From assembly GCA_900016865.1 (NCBI GenBank), contig FIZI01000010.1, positions 1-38,804 on the forward strand: a stretch of 38,804 nucleotides of DNA. Direction: 5' to 3'. Each line of letters opens with the position of its first letter. Within the stretch, counting starts at the first letter, position 1. Shown piece by piece: positions 8,471 through 16,667 of this stretch. This DNA comes from an uncultured Clostridia bacterium (GTDB taxonomy: Bacteria > Bacillota > DTU014). The position numbers and the translations under genes were made by a program. The notes under the pieces were generated by a model, which did not search any database, was not told where the DNA came from, and saw only the letters and a list, made by a program, of their open reading frames with translations.

Positions 8471-9862
8471 ATGAGCGATGCTGACAAGGAAGCCCAGGAA
8501 GGCGTAGTAGAGCGCGGCAAGCACAATTACAGCGCTGAGGACCGCTACGTTAGGCCGGACGACCCCACCCTATTGGAGCGGTTGGAGTGGTTCAAAGATC
8601 AGAAGCTGGGTTTGATGATACACTGGGGCCCCTATTCGCAGCTGGGTGTCGTTGAGTCGTGGGCGCTGAGTGATGCAGATGCGGACTGGTCGCGGGTCGG
8701 ATATGACTGGTTTGACGACCCGGAGGAGTTCAAGCGTCAGTACTTCAATCTGAACACCACGTTCAATCCCATCCGGTTCCAGCCGGAGGTATGGGCGGAC
8801 CTGGCTGCGGATAGCGGGTTCAGGTACTTGATATTCACGACCAAGCACCATGACGGCTTTTGTATGTGGGACACGAAACAGACCGACTACAAGATCACGG
8901 GCCCTGACTGTCCGTTTCGCACCCACAAGTACGCCGATGTCTGCAAACACCTGTTTGATGCATTTCGCAGCAGGGGGCTCGCAATCGCGTGCTATTTCTC
9001 AAAGGCGGACTGGCACACTCCGTATTACTGGGCTCCAGGGATGAAGCGCAGTAAGCCATCCTGGAGAGGGCCGTCCTATGATCCAGCGGAATATCCGGAG
9101 CTTTGGGAGAAGTTTGTGCGGTTCACTCATGCCCAGATCATGGAGTTGATGTCAGAGTACGGGCGGATCGATATTCTGTGGCTCGATGCAGGGTGGGTGC
9201 GGCCGGAGACCGGGCAGGATATCCGGCTCAGAGAGGTGGTCGAAAAAGCGCGACAGTTGCAGCCTTGGCTGATATGCGCAGATCGGACCGTTGGAGGGCC
9301 GTATGAGAATTATGTGACGCCTGAGCAAACGATTCCGGAACGCCCAATGAGCATCCCGTGGGAAAGCTGCATTACTATGGGCACGTCGTTTTCGTTTGCC
9401 TATGAGGACACGTACAAGTCTCTCAGGGAGTTGGTCTGTATTTTGACTGAGGTCGTGGCAAAGGGCGGCAACCTCGCCTTAAACGTCGGCCCTCAGCCTG
9501 ACGGCAGGCTGCCTCGGGGGGCCGTGCGGTGTATGAAGGAGCTAGGCGATTGGCTCAAGTCGTACGGAGAGGCGATCTACGGCACTAGGCCCTGCGCGCC
9601 GTACTTCAAGAGCAATTGCGCGTTCACGAGCAAAGACGACTTGATCTACTGCATCTACCTCTATCCAAAGGAGCCGAGCACAGTGCCTGACAGTGTGGTC
9701 ATTCCTTATGCTGGGCCTGTGAGTGCAGTCGACTTGGTCTCAGGCCAAGAAGGGCTTGAGTTCGAGCGTACAGATGGCGGACTGCGAGTGGCTTTGCCTG
9801 AGAGCGATCTGGCTGCAAGCGATTTGGTGGCTCACGTGTTTAGGCTGAGAAAGGCCATATAG
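8471..9862 (+). CDS. GH29 alpha-L-fucosidase
   Basis: Retaining alpha-L-fucosidase, 463 residues, predicted cytoplasmic. Family hallmarks: GLMIHWGPYS near the N-terminus, FTTKHHDGFCMWDTK (His126 and neighbours, substrate-binding HHDGF), and RIDILWLDAGW with nucleophile Asp239. Later GGNLALNVGPQPDG matches the conserved 'LLLN(I/V)GP..DG' strand, and the tail is a short C-terminal beta-sandwich. GGGAG precedes ATG 8471. It is followed 90 bases later by a second, divergent GH29. Fucose caps on xyloglucan, other plant glycans or host-type glycans are all possible substrates; the acid/base residue of GH29 is poorly conserved and I do not assign it. Confidence 0.93.
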   Translation: MSDADKEAQEGVVERGKHNYSAEDRYVRPDDPTLLERLEWFKDQKLGLMIHWGPYSQLGVVESWALSDADADWSRVGYDWFDDPEEFKRQYFNLNTTFNPIRFQPEVWADLAADSGFRYLIFTTKHHDGFCMWDTKQTDYKITGPDCPFRTHKYADVCKHLFDAFRSRGLAIACYFSKADWHTPYYWAPGMKRSKPSWRGPSYDPAEYPELWEKFVRFTHAQIMELMSEYGRIDILWLDAGWVRPETGQDIRLREVVEKARQLQPWLICADRTVGGPYENYVTPEQTIPERPMSIPWESCITMGTSFSFAYEDTYKSLRELVCILTEVVAKGGNLALNVGPQPDGRLPRGAVRCMKELGDWLKSYGEAIYGTRPCAPYFKSNCAFTSKDDLIYCIYLYPKEPSTVPDSVVIPYAGPVSAVDLVSGQEGLEFERTDGGLRVALPESDLAASDLVAHVFRLRKAI

Positions 9863-9955
9863 GCGCAGATCGATGTGGGCCCGTGCAGACCACGCGGGCC
9901 TGCATTCAGCGCGGGTGAGCGATCATTTTCGAGATGCCTTGGCGGAGGGAAGCAC

Positions 9956-11383
9956 ATGGACGATTCTATCCGCGCAGCTGTGAACGTCGTGCCTTCAGAG
10001 CGGCAGATCAACTGGCAGAGGACGGAGTTCTACGGCTTCATCCATTTTGGCATAAACACATTTACCGATCGCGAGTGGGGAACAGGAAAAGAAGACCCCA
10101 AGCTGTTCAACCCGACTGAGCTGGATGCAGATCAGTGGGTCAGGACGTTCAAGGCAGCCGGGATGAGAGGCCTTATCCTGACCTGCAAACACCACGATGG
10201 GTTCTGCCTTTGGCCGAGCAAATACACGGACTACTCTGTCGCGGCTAGTGACTGGCGCGGCGGCAAAGGCGACCTGGTGCGCGAGGTGTCCGATGCCTGT
10301 AGGCGAGGCGGCATCAAGTTTGGGATCTACCTCTCGCCGTGGGACAGGCATGAGAGGACTTACGGAGACTCTGAGGCCTACAACCGCTTTTATCTCGCGC
10401 AACTCAAGGAGCTCTTGACTTCCTACGGAGAGATATTCAGCGTGTGGCTTGACGGTGCCTGTGGAGAGGGGCCTGACGGCAGGAAGCAGGTCTACGACTG
10501 GGACGCGTACCATCGGCTTGTCAGAGAGCTTCAGCCGGGTGCGGTCATCTCAGTATGCGGTCCGGATGTCAGGTGGTGCGGAAACGAGGCCGGGCACTGC
10601 AGGGAGTCAGAGTGGAGTGTAGTGCCGGCTGTTCTCAGGAAGGCCGAGTTGACCCAGGAGAAGTCTCAAAAGGTCGACGACGGCACGTTTGCACGGCGGA
10701 TCAACACTGAGGATGCAGACTTGGGCAGCCGCGAGGCCATACGCGGTGTGAAGGAGCTGGCCTGGTACCCGGCTGAGGTCAACACATCTATCCGGCCGGG
10801 CTGGTTTTACCATCCCGCTGAGGACGACCAGGTCAGAACTGTGGATGAGCTCTTGAAGATCTACTACGGCTCAGTCGGGGGCAACGCGTGTCTCCTCCTA
10901 AATGTGCCTCCTGACCGCCGTGGGCTTATACACGAACGTGACGCGGCTGTCCTGGAGGAACTAGGCAGAGTCATCCGAGACACATTTGCAGAAAATCTAG
11001 CAGACAATGCAAAGGCATGGGCGTCTGATACACTCGATTTCAACCATCGAGTTGAGAATATCCTCGACGGCAACCCGGACACCTACTGGCGCCCGTCTGA
11101 AGGGAATGAGACCTGCTCGATCGAAATCGATCTCGTGCGGCCAGTCGTGTTTGACCGGGTCGTCCTTTGTGAGCATATCAGATCAGGGCAACGGATCGAG
11201 AGTTTCTCAGTTGATTACTGGACTGATGACGGTTGGGTCGAATGCTACCGCGGCACAGTAGTAGGCTACAAGCGGATTTGCTGCTTCGAGCGCGTAAAGG
11301 CTCAGAGGCTCAGGATCAGGATCACTGGATCACGCTACTACCCAACACTGTCCGAAGTGGGGGTTTATCTCGAGAGGCGTTGA
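9956..11383 (+). CDS. GH29-like alpha-L-fucosidase with F5/8-type (CBM32-like) C-terminal domain
   Basis: Second alpha-L-fucosidase-type enzyme, 475 residues. ATG 9956 has GGAGGG about eight bases upstream; an upstream in-frame extension to 9875 gives a low-complexity N-terminus and is rejected. The catalytic part has FGFIHFGINTF-type and TCKHHDGFCLWPSKYTDYS motifs, and SVWLDGACGEG with probable nucleophile Asp166. From about residue 358 a discoidin-like (F5/8C, CBM32-like) sandwich follows, beginning with the 'ILDGNPDTYWRP' signature. The first GH29 lacks this domain. The pair probably divides linkages or aglycones (GH29 A and B subfamilies differ this way), which is inference. No signal peptide. 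Confidence 0.9.
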   Translation: MDDSIRAAVNVVPSERQINWQRTEFYGFIHFGINTFTDREWGTGKEDPKLFNPTELDADQWVRTFKAAGMRGLILTCKHHDGFCLWPSKYTDYSVAASDWRGGKGDLVREVSDACRRGGIKFGIYLSPWDRHERTYGDSEAYNRFYLAQLKELLTSYGEIFSVWLDGACGEGPDGRKQVYDWDAYHRLVRELQPGAVISVCGPDVRWCGNEAGHCRESEWSVVPAVLRKAELTQEKSQKVDDGTFARRINTEDADLGSREAIRGVKELAWYPAEVNTSIRPGWFYHPAEDDQVRTVDELLKIYYGSVGGNACLLLNVPPDRRGLIHERDAAVLEELGRVIRDTFAENLADNAKAWASDTLDFNHRVENILDGNPDTYWRPSEGNETCSIEIDLVRPVVFDRVVLCEHIRSGQRIESFSVDYWTDDGWVECYRGTVVGYKRICCFERVKAQRLRIRITGSRYYPTLSEVGVYLERR

Positions 11384-11426
11384 GTCTGCTGTTGCGCTCA
11401 TTCTGGCGCTCTTGATCCGGTAGAGC

Positions 11427-11492
11427 GTTTAGACAGATTTAACGTTGTTTTAATGTACGACAAATTGTCCCTAAAGGTTCTCCTGTTACACT
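11427..11492 (+). promoter_or_regulatory. Sigma-A promoter with upstream direct repeats and a palindrome
   Basis: A promoter-like pair TTGTCC (11465-11470) and TACACT (11487-11492) is separated by 16 bases, just ahead of the gene at 11524. Upstream are three TTTA-type hexamers, TTTAGA (11428), TTTAAC (11438) and TTTAAT (11449), spaced 10 and 11 bases apart. This is the helical spacing used by OmpR/PhoP-type response regulators. A perfect inverted repeat GACAA-A-TTGTC (11459-11469) overlaps the -35 box. An OmpR-family regulator is encoded in the transcript that this promoter would drive, so autoregulation is plausible but unproven. Confidence 0.55.
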
Positions 11493-11523
11493 GTAGTCAA
11501 GATGACGGTAAAGGAGAATCGCC

Positions 11524-12015
11524 ATGGAAATGCTTGATCAGATCGAGAGACTTAGGGAAAAGGCAAATGTCACCTATGAAGAGGCCAAGAATGCTCTTGA
11601 GGCTGCCAATGGAGACCTGTTGGACGCGTTGATCCTTCTGGAGAGACAGGGCAAGGTGCAGCCGCCTAGTGGTGACGGCTACTACAGCAGCGCCAGAGAC
11701 AGGGAAGGCGCAGGGCAGAGCCACAGCGGGCCAGAGTCAATTCAGAGCTCACGAGGAGAGGGGCTTGGCGATGTCTTTGACAGGATTGGCAAGTTCCTTG
11801 TTGGGCTAGTTGACAAGGGCAACAGGATCAACCTCGAGGTGTTCAAAGATGGCGGCAGCAAGGTCAGGTGTCCGTTGACCGTACTAGTGCTGCTGTTGAT
11901 ATTCGCACCGTGGATTGTCATCCCATTGGTTGTGATTGGATTGGTGCTTAATTATAAGTTCCAGTTCAACGAATCCAATGCGTCCAACGGAGCTGATGCG
12001 TCTGACAGGGCATAG
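11524..12015 (+). CDS. DUF4342-like membrane protein with UBA/TS-N-like N-terminus
   Basis: 163 residues. Residues 1-45 form a UBA/EF-Ts-N-like three-helix unit (IERLREKANVTYEEAKNALE, then NGDLLDALILLERQGK). A polar linker follows. A long hydrophobic stretch at about 115-145 (LTVLVLLLIFAPWIVIPLVVIGLVL) would be a membrane anchor. This arrangement matches the DUF4342 family, whose members are often near two-component systems and whose function is not established. AAGGAG precedes ATG 11524, and the gene lies directly under the promoter at 11465-11492. The response regulator starts about 70 bases after its stop, suggesting one transcript. I propose a membrane accessory role for the sensor kinase only as a guess. 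Confidence 0.75.
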   Translation: MEMLDQIERLREKANVTYEEAKNALEAANGDLLDALILLERQGKVQPPSGDGYYSSARDREGAGQSHSGPESIQSSRGEGLGDVFDRIGKFLVGLVDKGNRINLEVFKDGGSKVRCPLTVLVLLLIFAPWIVIPLVVIGLVLNYKFQFNESNASNGADASDRA

Positions 12016-12085
12016 CGCAAGCCAGTAGGTGTTTACAGCGCTGCTGTGGGTCTATGACAGCGTCCGGAGGGAGTGGCAACTCGTC

Positions 12086-12775
12086 TTGAGCGCGAGGATT
12101 CTTGTCGTAGACGACGAGCCGAAGTTCGCTCGATTTCTTGAAATGGAACTGACGTATGAGGGCTATGAGGTCGCCAAGGCATTCGATGGGCGTGTCGGCC
12201 TTCAACTGGCGGAGACTGGCGAGTTCGACTTGGTTCTCCTTGATATCATGCTGCCCGGGCTAAACGGCATGGAAGTGCTCAGGAGGATACGTCGAGTAAG
12301 CCAGGTCCCGGTCATCATGCTGACAGCGAGGGACAGCGTGATCGACAAGGTCTCCGGGCTCGACCAAGGGGCTGATGACTACATAACCAAGCCGTTTGCT
12401 ATCGAAGAGCTCCTGGCACGCATACGGACAGCCTTGAGGAAGACCGCTGCCAGATCAGCTCCCCAGAACGCGCTCGTTCTCTCGGCAGGAGATGTTCGAC
12501 TCGACGTGCAAAGGCGCATTGTGACTGTGAGAGAAACTCCCGTGGAGTTGACCAAGCGCGAGTTTGACTTGCTGCAATACATGCTGGAGCATAAGGGCGT
12601 CGTGTTGAGCCGCGAGTTGCTGCTTGAGGATGTGTGGGGGTTTGACTTCGAGGGGCAGACAAATGTCGTCGACGTGTATATCCGTTTCCTGCGGTCGAAG
12701 ATCGATGAGGTGTTTGGCATCAAACTAATACATACTGTTCGCGGCGTTGGGTATGTGATACGCGATGAGAACTGA
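12086..12775 (+). CDS. OmpR/PhoB-family response regulator
   Basis: Receiver domain plus winged-helix DNA-binding domain, about 229 residues. The receiver has the acidic pair in LVVDDEP, phospho-acceptor Asp53 in LLDIMLPG, Thr in MLTARD and Lys102 in YITKPF. The C-terminal OmpR domain has LTKREFDLLQYMLEHKG, LLEDVWGFD and VDVYIRFLRSKID. The start is uncertain: TTG 12086 gives the standard SARILVVDDE N-terminus but its GGAGGGAG is about 15 bases away, and the frame is open back to a GTG at 12029 with no ribosome binding site. It overlaps the kinase gene by 11 bases, as cognate pairs often do. The direct repeats upstream of 11465 could be its own operator. Confidence 0.93.
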   Translation: MSARILVVDDEPKFARFLEMELTYEGYEVAKAFDGRVGLQLAETGEFDLVLLDIMLPGLNGMEVLRRIRRVSQVPVIMLTARDSVIDKVSGLDQGADDYITKPFAIEELLARIRTALRKTAARSAPQNALVLSAGDVRLDVQRRIVTVRETPVELTKREFDLLQYMLEHKGVVLSRELLLEDVWGFDFEGQTNVVDVYIRFLRSKIDEVFGIKLIHTVRGVGYVIRDEN

Positions 12776-14264
12776 TGATCGCGGCCGCTCGGCTCGCAGC
12801 GTGCGCATCACGCCCCGTATATCGGTTGCGCGAAGGCTCAATATGAGTCTCTGGATTCGCCTAATAAGCGTCTTTCTGCTGCTTGATATCGCCCTGTTCG
12901 CGGTCACTGCGGTTGCCACCATGATCTATGCAGAGCGGACCGCTGCAGATATGGCAGCGCTGATCGAAGGTTCTATCAGCCTACCAGGGGATTCAGCAGA
13001 GATTCGGACTGGTTCGGGTGTGCGCATCGTTCAGCTGGACCGGAACCCTGAAGGCTGGCACCCTCCCGGCTTTATCAGGCCTGTGTTCCCTGATTCGACC
13101 AAACGCGCGGCTCGCAAGTATGAGTTCGCAGAAGAAGTTACCCAGGCACACTGGCGGCATATCGAGCACCTGACCTTCAGAATCGAGGATATCTACAATG
13201 GCTCCCCGTACGCGGTCGTAGTCGAGCTTGAGCCTGTACTCAGATTTGCCAAAGCCCTCATGCTGACTCTCCTAATAGTCCAGATCTACGCCGCTATACG
13301 CAGTTTTCGAAGCAGCGGCCGGATCATTCATCGCACCTTGCGCCCAATCGTCGAGCTCGCCGAGAGGGCCCAGAGCATTGATACGGACAGGGGGCCTTTC
13401 ACTCCTGAGGAGGTGCAGGCTCTTACAGGCAAGCTAAACCGAATCAACGCAGCAAGGCTTGACACCCGAATTGAGGTCGACGGCGCCAAAGATGAGCTCA
13501 AGGGCCTGGCCTCAGCCATTAACAACATGCTCGACCGCATCAATGAGTCATACAAGGCGCAGGCACGCTTTGTGTCCGACGCTTCGCACGAGCTTAGGAC
13601 TCCCATAGCTGCCATTCAAGGGTATATCAACCTCTTGGATAGATGGGGCAAGCACGACGAACAGGCTCTACAGGAGTCCATAGACGCCATAAAGCATGAA
13701 GCTGCAAACATGAAAGATCTCGTGGAGCAGCTTCTCTTCTTGGCACGCGCCGACAACGACGTTGCCGACCTTACAATGGAAACGTTTGATCTCGCCGAAC
13801 TGGCCTCGAGTGTCTGTCAGGAGACGCAGCTGATAGACCAGAGCCATGTATTGGAGTCTCGTCTGTCGTCGGTATACGTGCACGCGGATCCCAAACTGAT
13901 CAAACAGGCACTTCGCATTTTGGTTGATAACGCAATCAAGTACACCCCTGCAGGAGGGAAGATCGTCATCTCTGTACAAAGACGCGGGCCTAGGGCTTGG
14001 ATCACTGTTCAGGACGACGGCATTGGCATTCCGCCGGACGCGGTTCCTCGCATCTTTGACAGGTTTTATCGCGCAGATGTGTCTCGGGCCAGAGAGACAG
14101 GAGGAACGGGCCTCGGACTGGCGATCGCCAAGTGGATCGCTGATCGTCATGGCGGACACGTCGAAGTGTTGAGCCGTGAAGGCATCGGCACTCGTTTTTC
14201 AATCGTCTTGCCCGCGACTATGCAGCAGCCCGCAGTCTCCTCTCAGACGACAGCCAGCCTCTGA
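12765..14264 (+). CDS. Sensor histidine kinase partner of the OmpR-type regulator
   Basis: 499 residues, ATG start inside the end of the regulator gene. A membrane helix lies at about 29-52, then an extracytoplasmic sensor of about 100 residues, a second helix at about 157-180, a linker region, and the kinase core. Autophosphorylation site His275 is in VSDASHELRTPIAAIQG. ATPase motifs are present: N box DNAIKYTP, G1 DDGIGIP, F box FDRFYRAD and G2 GGTGLGLAIAKW. The layout is that of ArlS/CssS-like kinases of Gram-positive bacteria. The signal is unknown; no sugar-sensor domain is recognisable. Its genomic place between two sugar operons need not mean that it regulates them. Confidence 0.94.
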   Translation: MRTDDRGRSARSVRITPRISVARRLNMSLWIRLISVFLLLDIALFAVTAVATMIYAERTAADMAALIEGSISLPGDSAEIRTGSGVRIVQLDRNPEGWHPPGFIRPVFPDSTKRAARKYEFAEEVTQAHWRHIEHLTFRIEDIYNGSPYAVVVELEPVLRFAKALMLTLLIVQIYAAIRSFRSSGRIIHRTLRPIVELAERAQSIDTDRGPFTPEEVQALTGKLNRINAARLDTRIEVDGAKDELKGLASAINNMLDRINESYKAQARFVSDASHELRTPIAAIQGYINLLDRWGKHDEQALQESIDAIKHEAANMKDLVEQLLFLARADNDVADLTMETFDLAELASSVCQETQLIDQSHVLESRLSSVYVHADPKLIKQALRILVDNAIKYTPAGGKIVISVQRRGPRAWITVQDDGIGIPPDAVPRIFDRFYRADVSRARETGGTGLGLAIAKWIADRHGGHVEVLSREGIGTRFSIVLPATMQQPAVSSQTTASL

Positions 14265-14629
14265 AATACATGAACTTGATAGGTAGTCGACACCTGGATT
14301 CTTGGGCAATCCAATGAAGTCGGACCAAATCTAACCGGTTCGATGCTCACCAAGAGTCTACAATTGCACCGTCCGTATAGAGTCATCCGATGTGAGTCTC
14401 TTCAGAGTTCTCAACCCCAGTGTAACATAGGCAGCCTTTGGGCGGTTAGGTCGTCTGCGGCATGCTTGTTTTTAGCTTGCCATTAGGCAGATTTCAACAA
14501 CCCCGCGAATACAATTTAGAGAGGAAGGATACAGCCTTAGCTTAGGTTGGACGATTTCGATTGGAGTTGGATGATGGCGTCCCGAGTATGCTAATAGCTC
14601 AAGCTAAACGCATTATGGAGGTCAGAGCC
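14265..14629 (+). other. Intergenic regulatory region ahead of the second transporter operon
   Basis: About 365 bases without a supported gene. It contains an operator-like palindrome (14330-14343), a TACAAT -10-like hexamer at 14359-14364 whose -35 region the palindrome would cover, a half-site-like CGGTTAG at 14443-14449, and a second TACAAT at 14510-14515. No good -35 partner is visible for either -10, so promoter assignment is tentative. GGAGG at 14617-14621 is the ribosome binding site of the mini-SBP. I see no terminator for the kinase gene. Confidence 0.4.
14330..14343 (+). promoter_or_regulatory. Candidate LacI-family operator O1
   Basis: TCTAACCGGTTCGA contains the perfect palindrome AACCGGTT with a central CG, the usual form of LacI-family operators. 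It matches 12 of 14 positions of the motif at 19591 and 10 of 14 at 35345, both also in front of sugar genes. A LacI-type regulator is encoded at 18531 in the same gene cluster. The site lies just upstream of a TACAAT hexamer, so a bound repressor would block the polymerase. Confidence 0.5.
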
Positions 14630-15055
14630 ATGAAATCAAAGAGTATCATCACCTTGACTCTTGTGGTACTCTTGGCGCTTCTCCTGAGTTTCAGCACGTT
14701 GGCAGCGGACGCATATCCAAAGTACACTAGGAAGCCCACCACGATAACTATGTGGGTGTGGACGAGCAACGAGAACTACTCGATCAATGAGTGGCTCGAT
14801 GAGGAGACGTTTGTTGAGCTCCCTGGCGGACAGAATCCAGGTAAGCTCCTGCTAGAGGCTCATGAAATGGTTGACACTGCCTTTCACTTGCCGATCATGT
14901 CTAACGTTGCGAGCAGCATCAGTCAGCGAATGCAGGACTACCTGAATGGCAAGATAGACAGATTTGTAGACATCCTCGCACTTTGGGACAAGGATACCAT
15001 CGAGTACATAAGAGAGTTTGAGTATGACAACGTAGTCTATGGGCGACTGCCGTAA
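14630..15055 (+). CDS. Internally deleted SBP paralogue (mini-SBP)
   Basis: An intact 141-residue frame with GGAGG eight bases before ATG 14630, a Sec signal peptide (cleavage near STLAA) and a terminator. It is a paralogue of the 435-residue SBP at 15235 with two in-frame gaps. Residues 1-52 match the start of the paralogue (TITMWVWTSNENYSI versus TLTMWAWTSNENYSI). Then 57 residues are missing and NEWLDEETFVEL aligns with NKWLDEETFVKL. Then about 241 residues are missing and GGQN to the C-terminus (YLNGKIDRFVDIL versus YVDGKIQRFADIL) aligns to the end. Both junctions fall where the paralogue carries short matching sequence (CGAT; GGCG). Most of both lobes is gone, so sugar binding is unlikely. 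It is either a decaying tandem copy that kept its frame or a small secreted protein with a new role. Confidence 0.85.
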   Translation: MKSKSIITLTLVVLLALLLSFSTLAADAYPKYTRKPTTITMWVWTSNENYSINEWLDEETFVELPGGQNPGKLLLEAHEMVDTAFHLPIMSNVASSISQRMQDYLNGKIDRFVDILALWDKDTIEYIREFEYDNVVYGRLP

Positions 15056-15064
15056 CTATATATG

Positions 15065-15086
15065 AAAGGGGCTGTGTTGGCCCCTT
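15065..15086 (+). terminator. Intrinsic terminator-like hairpin after mini-SBP
   Basis: AAGGGGC (15066-15072) pairs with GCCCCTT (15080-15086) around a 7-base loop, ten bases after the stop codon, followed by CCTGTTTAC. The T-tract is short, so termination may be partial. This would separate the mini-SBP from the full-length SBP at 15235. Confidence 0.6.
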
Positions 15087-15234
15087 CCTGTTTACATCAG
15101 CTGATTGGCGTCGCTACTTTGGGAGGAGAGGGGTGATGTAGCCAATAGGACAGAGAGCGCATGCTGCTACGATGCTGGGATGCTAGGCTTTCACATGGAC
15201 CGCCAAATACCAAGTGGTAAGGAGTGACGAGTCA

Positions 15235-16542
15235 ATGAAGAGGATTCTAGTGGGGATTCTTATACTCCTATTGCTCAGCTCCTGTGCATCGGCTACAGAC
15301 TACTATCCTGAGTACACCGGTGAGCCGGTCACGTTGACAATGTGGGCTTGGACCAGCAATGAGAACTACTCGATTGAGGAGTTCGAGAAGGTGTACCCAA
15401 ATATCAAAGTCATATGGGAAGACTTCGGAGTCCACTACGACAAGGCTCAGACTGCTCTGGCAGCAGGTTCAGGGCTGCCAGACGTATTGATGATCGAGTA
15501 CTCCTTTGCGCCTCAGTTTATGGACCTTGGTGCATTTCAGCCGATCAACAAGTGGCTCGACGAAGAGACGTTTGTCAAACTCTACGGCGAGGCCTCTCTT
15601 GGTCTCTGCTCTATGGATGGCGAGATATACGGAACCCCTCAGGATAGCGGTGCCAACGCTCTCTTCTATAGAAAGGATATCTTTGACAAGTACGGTTTGA
15701 AGGTCCCTACCACCTGGGACGAATATGCAGAACAGGCTAGAAAACTAAAGGCGGCTGCTCCCGACCTCGAGTTTGCAGCACCCCCGATCGGTTATGCATT
15801 GGTGTGGGTAGGCATGATCTGGGGAGCAGGCGGGAAGCTGTTTGACTATCACGACGGCAATTGGTACATAGACTTCACCAACCCTATTGCAGAGGAGTTC
15901 TTTGAGTTCTGGGGTGAGTTGTTCGACGAGGGAATTCTCGACCTTCAGATGTGGTGGAATCCTGACTGGTATTCTTCACTCAACGAAGGCAAGACTGCAA
16001 CAGTTATCGTGGGCTCATGGTTCGGCGAATGGCTCAGGTACAATGCCCCAGAGTCTGCAGGACAGTGGAGAGTCGCTGTGCCTCCGTTCATCAGGAAGGG
16101 TGAGGAGCACAACGGCATGATAGGCGGCTCCGGCTTCTACGTCACTTCCCATTGCAAGAACCCTGAGGCTGCTGCCATATTCGTCAACTGGCTCAACTCG
16201 CATCCTGACTCGCTCAGGTGTCTGCACAGGTACAGCAATCTGCCGATTATGGTCTCCACAAGGTATGAAGAGATTCTCGACGAGATAGCCGGGCCGGACG
16301 AGTTTTTTGGCGGCCAGAATATAGTTGAAGAGCTCTGGCATGCTCATGAGCTCGTAAACACGACCTTTGTTGCTCTACCGATTTGGTCCAATATGGACAG
16401 CGCTCTGAGCCTGCTTCTGCAGGATTATGTCGACGGCAAGATCCAGAGATTTGCAGATATCCTCCCGGTGTGGGAAAAGCAGGTTATTGAGACCATGGAG
16501 GAGTTTGGCTACACCAACCTCATAGTTGGAGAGCTTCCATAA
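15235..16542 (+). CDS. Sugar-binding lipoprotein (SBP family 1)
   Basis: 435 residues. ATG 15235 with AAGGAG upstream is chosen over the in-frame GTG 15214, which lies before that site. The N-terminus MKRILVGILILLLLSSC is a lipoprotein signal with lipobox LSSC and Cys17 as the lipid anchor. The mature protein has TLTMWAWTSNENYSIEEFEKVYPNIKV, LAAGSGLPDVLMIEY, and NALFYRKDIFDKYGLKVPTTWDEY, which are family-1 solute-binding signatures. It is the parent-type paralogue of the mini-SBP immediately upstream. A 40-base hairpin follows, then its two permeases. The substrate is unknown; binding-site aromatics (WWNPDWY) fit an oligosaccharide. Confidence 0.92.
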   Translation: MKRILVGILILLLLSSCASATDYYPEYTGEPVTLTMWAWTSNENYSIEEFEKVYPNIKVIWEDFGVHYDKAQTALAAGSGLPDVLMIEYSFAPQFMDLGAFQPINKWLDEETFVKLYGEASLGLCSMDGEIYGTPQDSGANALFYRKDIFDKYGLKVPTTWDEYAEQARKLKAAAPDLEFAAPPIGYALVWVGMIWGAGGKLFDYHDGNWYIDFTNPIAEEFFEFWGELFDEGILDLQMWWNPDWYSSLNEGKTATVIVGSWFGEWLRYNAPESAGQWRVAVPPFIRKGEEHNGMIGGSGFYVTSHCKNPEAAAIFVNWLNSHPDSLRCLHRYSNLPIMVSTRYEEILDEIAGPDEFFGGQNIVEELWHAHELVNTTFVALPIWSNMDSALSLLLQDYVDGKIQRFADILPVWEKQVIETMEEFGYTNLIVGELP

Positions 16543-16570
16543 CCAAGAGAGTCATAACCCCTCTTGCGGC

Positions 16571-16610
16571 TGGGCTGAGGCTGGATACCGCGGTATCTGG
16601 TCTCAGCCCA
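16571..16610 (+). other. 40-base hairpin between SBP and permease genes
   Basis: TGGGCTGAG (16571-16579) pairs with CTCAGCCCA (16602-16610). The middle GATACC-GC-GGTATC (16584-16597) is a perfect palindrome, and the four bases on each side that join the two can pair as one G-C and three G-U. The whole unit is therefore one nearly continuous stem with a tiny loop. There is no T-run. Such structures between binding-protein and permease genes commonly stabilise the upstream message, giving more SBP than permease. Confidence 0.7.
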
Positions 16611-16667
16611 TGGATACAGCCTGACCACATGGAGCGACGACAAATCCAGTTTAGAGGTGCTGACGCT

